8,918 nt of DNA, from assembly GCA_028288315.1 (NCBI GenBank), contig JAQBNY010000138.1, positions 1-8,918 on the forward strand, given 5' to 3'. A program made the translations under genes and the position numbers. The stretch is from Mucilaginibacter sp. (GTDB taxonomy: Bacteria; Bacteroidota; Bacteroidia; Sphingobacteriales; Sphingobacteriaceae). The notes beneath the pieces were generated by a model. That model was not told the DNA's origin. It worked only from the letters and a program-made list of their open reading frames with translations, and ran no database searches. Shown here piece after piece: positions 6,741 through 8,918 of the stretch. Numbering within the stretch: the stretch's first letter is position 1; each line of letters opens with the position of its first letter.

Positions 6741-8279
6741 TCATCCTGCCCAGCCCTCCCTGTCAAGGCTTCTGAAGTGAATGGCTTCTGCCAAATGTTC
6801 CAATTGTATCTCGTCGCTTCCCGCAAGGTCAGCAATGGTGCGTGATACTTTTAAGATGCGATCATAGGCACGGGCGGAGAGGCCCAGTTTTTCCATCGCC
6901 TTCTTAAGCAGACTTTGCCCGGCCGCGCTTATCTTACATATTTCCCTAACCATCTGCGGACTCATTTGTGCATTTGCATGCAAATCGGGCTTATTGCCAA
7001 ATCGTTCCTCTTGTTTATCACGTGCTTTTATTACACGTTCGCGGATAAACTCGCTTTTTTCTGCTAGGCGTTCTGATGATAACTCTGTAAAGTTAACCGG
7101 GGTAACCTCAACATGAAGGTCAATCCTGTCTAACAAAGGGCCTGATATTTTGCTTAGGTATTTTTGTACCGTTCCCGGTGGGCAGATACAATCTTTCTCG
7201 GGGTGGTTATAATATCCGCAAGGGCAAGGGTTCATGCTGGCTATTAGCATAAAGCTACTGGGATAATCAACCGTAAACTTGGCTCGTGATATAGTTACCC
7301 GGCGCTCTTCAAGCGGCTGGCGCATTACTTCAAGTGCGCTTCGTTTAAATTCCGGTAATTCATCCAAAAACAAAACGCCATTATGGGCCAGCGATATCTC
7401 GCCCGGCTGCGGGTTACTGCCTCCCCCTACCAAGGCTACATCTGATATGGTATGATGCGGTGAACGGAACGGCCTTGTTGTTACCAAAGCATCCGCAGCT
7501 GATAGCTTGCCTGCCACAGAATGAATCTTAGTGGTTTCTAATGATTCATATAAACTCAGCGGAGGTAATATAGAAGGCAGCCTTCGGGCCAACATTGTTT
7601 TACCTGCCCCCGGTGGCCCAATTAGTATTACATTATGGCCACCTGCCGCAGCAATCTCTAAGGCACGTTTGATATTTTCCTGTCCGCGTACTTCGCTAAA
7701 GTCGCTGTCATAAGCAGTTAGGCTGTTGTAAAATTCGTCGCGCGTGTCAACAACTTCCGGTGCGAGTTGGGCGGTACCATTAAAAAAATCGGCCACCTGT
7801 TTAATATTCTCTACTCCGTAAACTTCAAGATCATTAACAATGGCAGCCTCTCGTGCATTTTGTTTTGGAAGAATAAACCCTTTGTACTTTTCCTTACGTG
7901 CCTGTATGGCTATGGGCAATGCGCCTTTAATGGGCTGCAGTCCGCCATCAAGCGACAGTTCGCCCATGATGAGGTACTTGTCCAGGTTTTCGGTTTCTAT
8001 TTGGCCAGAGGCAGCTAAAACGCCTGTAGCAATGGTAAGGTCATACGCAGACCCCTCCTTTTTGATATCGGCAGGAGCCATGTTTACTACTACTTGCTGG
8101 CGGGGCATTCGATAACCGCAATTTTTAAGTGCAGATTCAATTCGGAAATAGCTCTCTTTTATGGCAACATCGGGCAGGCCAACAACAAAGTACTTAGTAC
8201 CCGGTGCAATGTTCACTTCTACAGTTATGGTAATAGCCTCAATACCATAAACCGCACTTCCAAAGGTTTTAACTAACAC
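6741..8279 (-). CDS. comM: ComM/YifB-family Mg-chelatase-like AAA+ ATPase
   Basis: A complete 512-residue member of the YifB/ComM family, the usual length. Domains in order: a Lon-protease-like N-terminal domain (about 20-165, with VVGLPD, KEGSAYDL and GELSLDGGLQPI); an AAA+ Mg-chelatase core (about 190-395) with Walker A GPPGAGKT at 221-228, Walker B GVLFLDELPEF at 301-311 and LLDRIDLHVEV near 382-392; and a C-terminal helical Mg-chelatase domain (about 400-510). Four cysteines (352, 354, 364, 366) lie in NPCPCG...CIC, as in many members. ComM has been shown in other bacteria to be a hexameric helicase that promotes branch migration during natural transformation; that role here is inferred. 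The start codon is GTG (8277-8279), chosen because MLVKTFGSAVYGIEA is the conserved family N-terminus. No Shine-Dalgarno sequence or consensus promoter is evident; TATCTTTC (minus strand, 8299-8306) is a weak -7 candidate. No strong terminator follows. Confidence 0.95.
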   Translation of the reverse strand: MLVKTFGSAVYGIEAITITVEVNIAPGTKYFVVGLPDVAIKESYFRIESALKNCGYRMPRQQVVVNMAPADIKKEGSAYDLTIATGVLAASGQIETENLDKYLIMGELSLDGGLQPIKGALPIAIQARKEKYKGFILPKQNAREAAIVNDLEVYGVENIKQVADFFNGTAQLAPEVVDTRDEFYNSLTAYDSDFSEVRGQENIKRALEIAAAGGHNVILIGPPGAGKTMLARRLPSILPPLSLYESLETTKIHSVAGKLSAADALVTTRPFRSPHHTISDVALVGGGSNPQPGEISLAHNGVLFLDELPEFKRSALEVMRQPLEERRVTISRAKFTVDYPSSFMLIASMNPCPCGYYNHPEKDCICPPGTVQKYLSKISGPLLDRIDLHVEVTPVNFTELSSERLAEKSEFIRERVIKARDKQEERFGNKPDLHANAQMSPQMVREICKISAAGQSLLKKAMEKLGLSARAYDRILKVSRTIADLAGSDEIQLEHLAEAIHFRSLDREGWAG

Positions 8280-8334
8280 GTGTAAGGTTTTATACAGCGA
8301 AAGATATAGATTTTATTTGAGGATGGATTTGTAA

Positions 8335-8445
8335 AAGTGTTTTGTGCGCAATTTTAGGGGCGAACCGGAGCGCCAGGGAAGCGTTAACCCGCGGTTGGGA
8401 ATGTTGTGGTGCGGTGATAACACCGACCACATGCTGAAGTGTTTT
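8335..8445. repeat. GC-rich segment flanked by a 9-bp direct repeat (possible small inserted element)
   Basis: AAGTGTTTT occurs at 8335-8343 and 8437-8445. Between them lies a 93-bp segment with about 59% G+C, clearly above the AT-rich sequence on both sides. Inside are potential hairpins: GGCG/CGCC (8359-8362 with 8371-8374), AACC/GGTT (8386-8389 with 8393-8396) and a long one at 8405-8431. The flanking repeat has the size of a transposition target duplication, but the segment has no obvious terminal inverted repeats and no transposase, so a dispersed intergenic repeat or a structured RNA is equally possible. The repeat is also T-rich and may be chance. Confidence 0.4.
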
Positions 8446-8448
8446 TTT
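8405..8448 (+). terminator. Hairpin with downstream T-run, terminator-like
   Basis: GTGGT-G-CGGTG (8406-8416) pairs with CACCG-ACCAC (8421-8430) around an ATAA loop, ten base pairs with one bulged G, extended by T8405-A8431. A run of seven T follows at 8442-8448. Eleven bases separate the stem from the T-run, too far for a standard intrinsic terminator, and no rightward gene ends here. It could close a short unannotated RNA covering the GC-rich segment, or be a structural part of a repeat. Confidence 0.3.
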
Positions 8449-8457
8449 GACTTTAAC

Positions 8458-8487
8458 TTGCCTACCTACTAATAGGTAGTATATTTG
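8458..8487 (+). promoter_or_regulatory. Consensus Bacteroidota promoter
   Basis: TTG (8458-8460), a 19-bp spacer, and TATATTTG (8480-8487), an exact TAnnTTTG -7 box. It is the best promoter match I found in the window. Transcription would start at about 8493, some 13 bp before the ATG of the regulator remnant and about 178 bp before the esterase start. No comparable TAnnTTTG box lies between 8490 and 8670, so this may now be the promoter of the esterase gene. Confidence 0.62.
8462..8479. promoter_or_regulatory. Perfect palindrome in the promoter spacer, probable repressor operator
   Basis: CTACCTA-CTAA-TAGGTAG is a perfect 7-bp inverted repeat with a 4-bp centre, 18 bp in all. It fills the spacer between the -33 and -7 boxes almost exactly and abuts the -7 box. 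A protein bound here would block RNA polymerase. The size, symmetry and position fit a TetR-family operator, and a TetR-like N-terminal remnant lies just downstream, as expected of an autorepressed regulator gene. The identity of the binding protein is inferred. Confidence 0.55.
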
Positions 8488-8505
8488 TTAAAAAAAGTTT
8501 ATTCA

Positions 8506-8549
8506 ATGACAAAGAGAATCGATTATTGACACAGCTGATGAATTTATAG
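8506..8549 (+). pseudogene. N-terminal remnant of a TetR/AcrR-family regulator, frameshifted
   Basis: From the ATG at 8506 the frame reads M-T-K-R-I-D-Y and stops at 8527-8529. In another frame, from 8516, the sequence reads ESIIDTADEFI (8516-8548), which closely resembles the first helix of TetR-family repressors (typically MTKR-E-x-I-I-D-x-A-x-x-x-F). Restoring one lost GA unit in AAGAGAATCG would join both parts as M-T-K-R-E-S-I-I-D-T-A-D-E-F-I, so a 2-bp slippage deletion in a short GA repeat explains the break. After Ile the resemblance ends (VPHSNIYLSDN, stop at 8582-8584), so the rest of the gene, including the helix-turn-helix and ligand domain, is absent. Only about 15 codons are preserved, so family assignment rests on a short match, helped by the promoter and operator directly upstream. 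Confidence 0.5.
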
Positions 8550-8624
8550 TACCACATTCAAACATTTACCTGTCCGATAATTAATGTAACTTTCTCTAAT
8601 CTTTCTATCCGAATAAATATATAA

Positions 8625-8648
8625 ACACTTCATTAAGTACACTTCATT
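8625..8648. repeat. 10-bp direct repeat, ACACTTCATT
   Basis: Exact copies at 8625-8634 and 8639-8648, period 14 bp, 22 bp before the esterase start codon. It could be a small duplication in the leader or a paired binding site; the sequence is short and AT-rich. Confidence 0.35.
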
Positions 8649-8670
8649 CACCTTTAACCAAAACAATTCT

Positions 8671-8918
8671 ATGAAATTTTTTTTCTGTTCTATTGTCTTA
8701 CTGTTAATTTCTTTTTGTGTCAATGCGCAGGAAAATAGCCCCTTTACCACTGGATTCGAGGAAACGATTCCTTCAAAGATATTAGGAAAAGAACGTAAAA
8801 TTTGGATACATATTCCTAACAGCAATGGAGGGAATAAGATTAAGGACAGAGGACATTATCCTGTAGTATATGTGCTGGATGGCAGTGAAAATTTCAACAC
8901 CGTTGTAAGTATCACGGA
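8671..8918 (+). CDS. Exported alpha/beta-hydrolase (esterase D/siderophore-esterase-like), 3' partial
   Basis: The first 82 codons of a gene that leaves the window at its 3' end. ATG at 8671 begins a clear signal peptide (KFFFCSIVLLLISFCVNA, cleavage likely before or after Gln20), so the protein is exported. The mature start, IPSKILGKERKIWIHIP followed by YPVVYVLDGSENF, is the conserved N-terminal beta-strand region of the putative-esterase alpha/beta hydrolase family (Pfam PF00756; COG2819), which includes esterase D and siderophore esterases such as Fes, IroE and BesA. The nucleophile Ser, Asp and His of the catalytic triad lie beyond the window, so activity and substrate cannot be judged. 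No Shine-Dalgarno sequence or near promoter precedes it; the nearest consensus promoter is at 8458-8487, upstream of a regulator remnant. Confidence 0.85.
   Translation, partial: MKFFFCSIVLLLISFCVNAQENSPFTTGFEETIPSKILGKERKIWIHIPNSNGGNKIKDRGHYPVVYVLDGSENFNTVVSIT

Larger units (their letters stand above)
8280..8670. other. Divergent intergenic region with regulator remnant
   Basis: 391 bp between comM (leftward) and the esterase (rightward). It has no intact gene. From left to right it holds about 55 bp of AT-rich comM upstream sequence, a GC-rich structured segment, a consensus promoter with a palindrome in its spacer, a short regulator-like remnant, and about 120 bp of AT-rich sequence before the esterase containing one short direct repeat. 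Each is listed separately. Confidence 0.75.

Noticed and set aside
8346..8450. Known structural RNAs (SRP RNA, RNase P RNA, 6S RNA, tRNA) in the GC-rich segment.
   Set aside because: The conserved SRP GGAAG-type apical motif, RNase P core and tRNA cloverleaf features are not present; only generic hairpins are seen.
8335..8472. A 45-codon open frame on the plus strand through the GC-rich segment.
   Set aside because: It begins directly after a stop codon, has only a GTG or internal ATG as possible start, runs through a consensus promoter and operator, and resembles no protein I know. More likely part of a structured repeat.
8544..8825. A 93-codon minus-strand frame.
   Set aside because: It overlaps antisense the well-supported signal peptide and start of the esterase and crosses the remnant region; its composition looks non-coding.
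1..8918. CRISPR arrays, insertion sequences, prophage or defence genes.
   Set aside because: No regularly spaced repeats, transposase, integrase or nuclease genes are visible on either strand.

Overview
The window looks like chromosomal DNA from a Bacteroidota bacterium, most likely of the Sphingobacteriaceae (Mucilaginibacter/Pedobacter type). The grounds are low GC, no purine-rich Shine-Dalgarno sequences before the genes, promoter-like TAnnTTTG boxes instead of sigma70 boxes, an outer-membrane barrel with an N-terminal carboxypeptidase-regulatory-like domain, and a DUF5117/DUF4953-type zinc metalloprotease lipoprotein. The genus is an inference.

Layout from left to right. (1) 2-2569 (+): a large secreted zinc metalloprotease lipoprotein, cut at its 5' end by the window edge, closed by a strong hairpin terminator. 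(2) 2651-2920 (-): an unrecognised 89-residue protein converging on that terminator. (3) 2921-3243: a divergent, AT-rich control region with a 40-nt inverted repeat and two pairs of direct repeats. (4) 3244-6177 (+): a 977-residue outer-membrane beta-barrel protein of the TonB-receptor-like type with a polyglycine tail, closed by a second strong terminator. (5) 6233-6607 (-): a stand-alone CheY-like receiver. (6) 6741-8279 (-): a complete ComM/YifB-type AAA+ ATPase with a GTG start. (7) 8280-8670: a gene-poor divergent region with the most unusual content. (8) 8671-8918 (+): the start of an exported alpha/beta-hydrolase esterase that runs off the window.

The first seven regions are mostly ordinary core or envelope genes. 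The protease and the barrel are both envelope proteins but are separate transcription units. The receiver and ComM lie on the same strand 133 bp apart, but the receiver seems to have its own promoter and no functional link is visible.

The part worth a second look is 8335-8550. A GC-rich structured segment (8344-8436) is flanked by a 9-bp direct repeat. It is followed by a textbook Bacteroidota promoter (TTG, 19-bp spacer, TATATTTG) whose spacer is almost filled by a perfect 18-bp palindrome. Thirteen to twenty bases after the expected start point lies a frameshifted remnant reading M-T-K-R then ESIIDTADEFI, which resembles the N-terminus of a TetR/AcrR-family repressor. I read this as a decayed, formerly autoregulated TetR-type regulator whose promoter and operator survive and may now drive the downstream esterase gene. 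No complete novel system is visible in the window.
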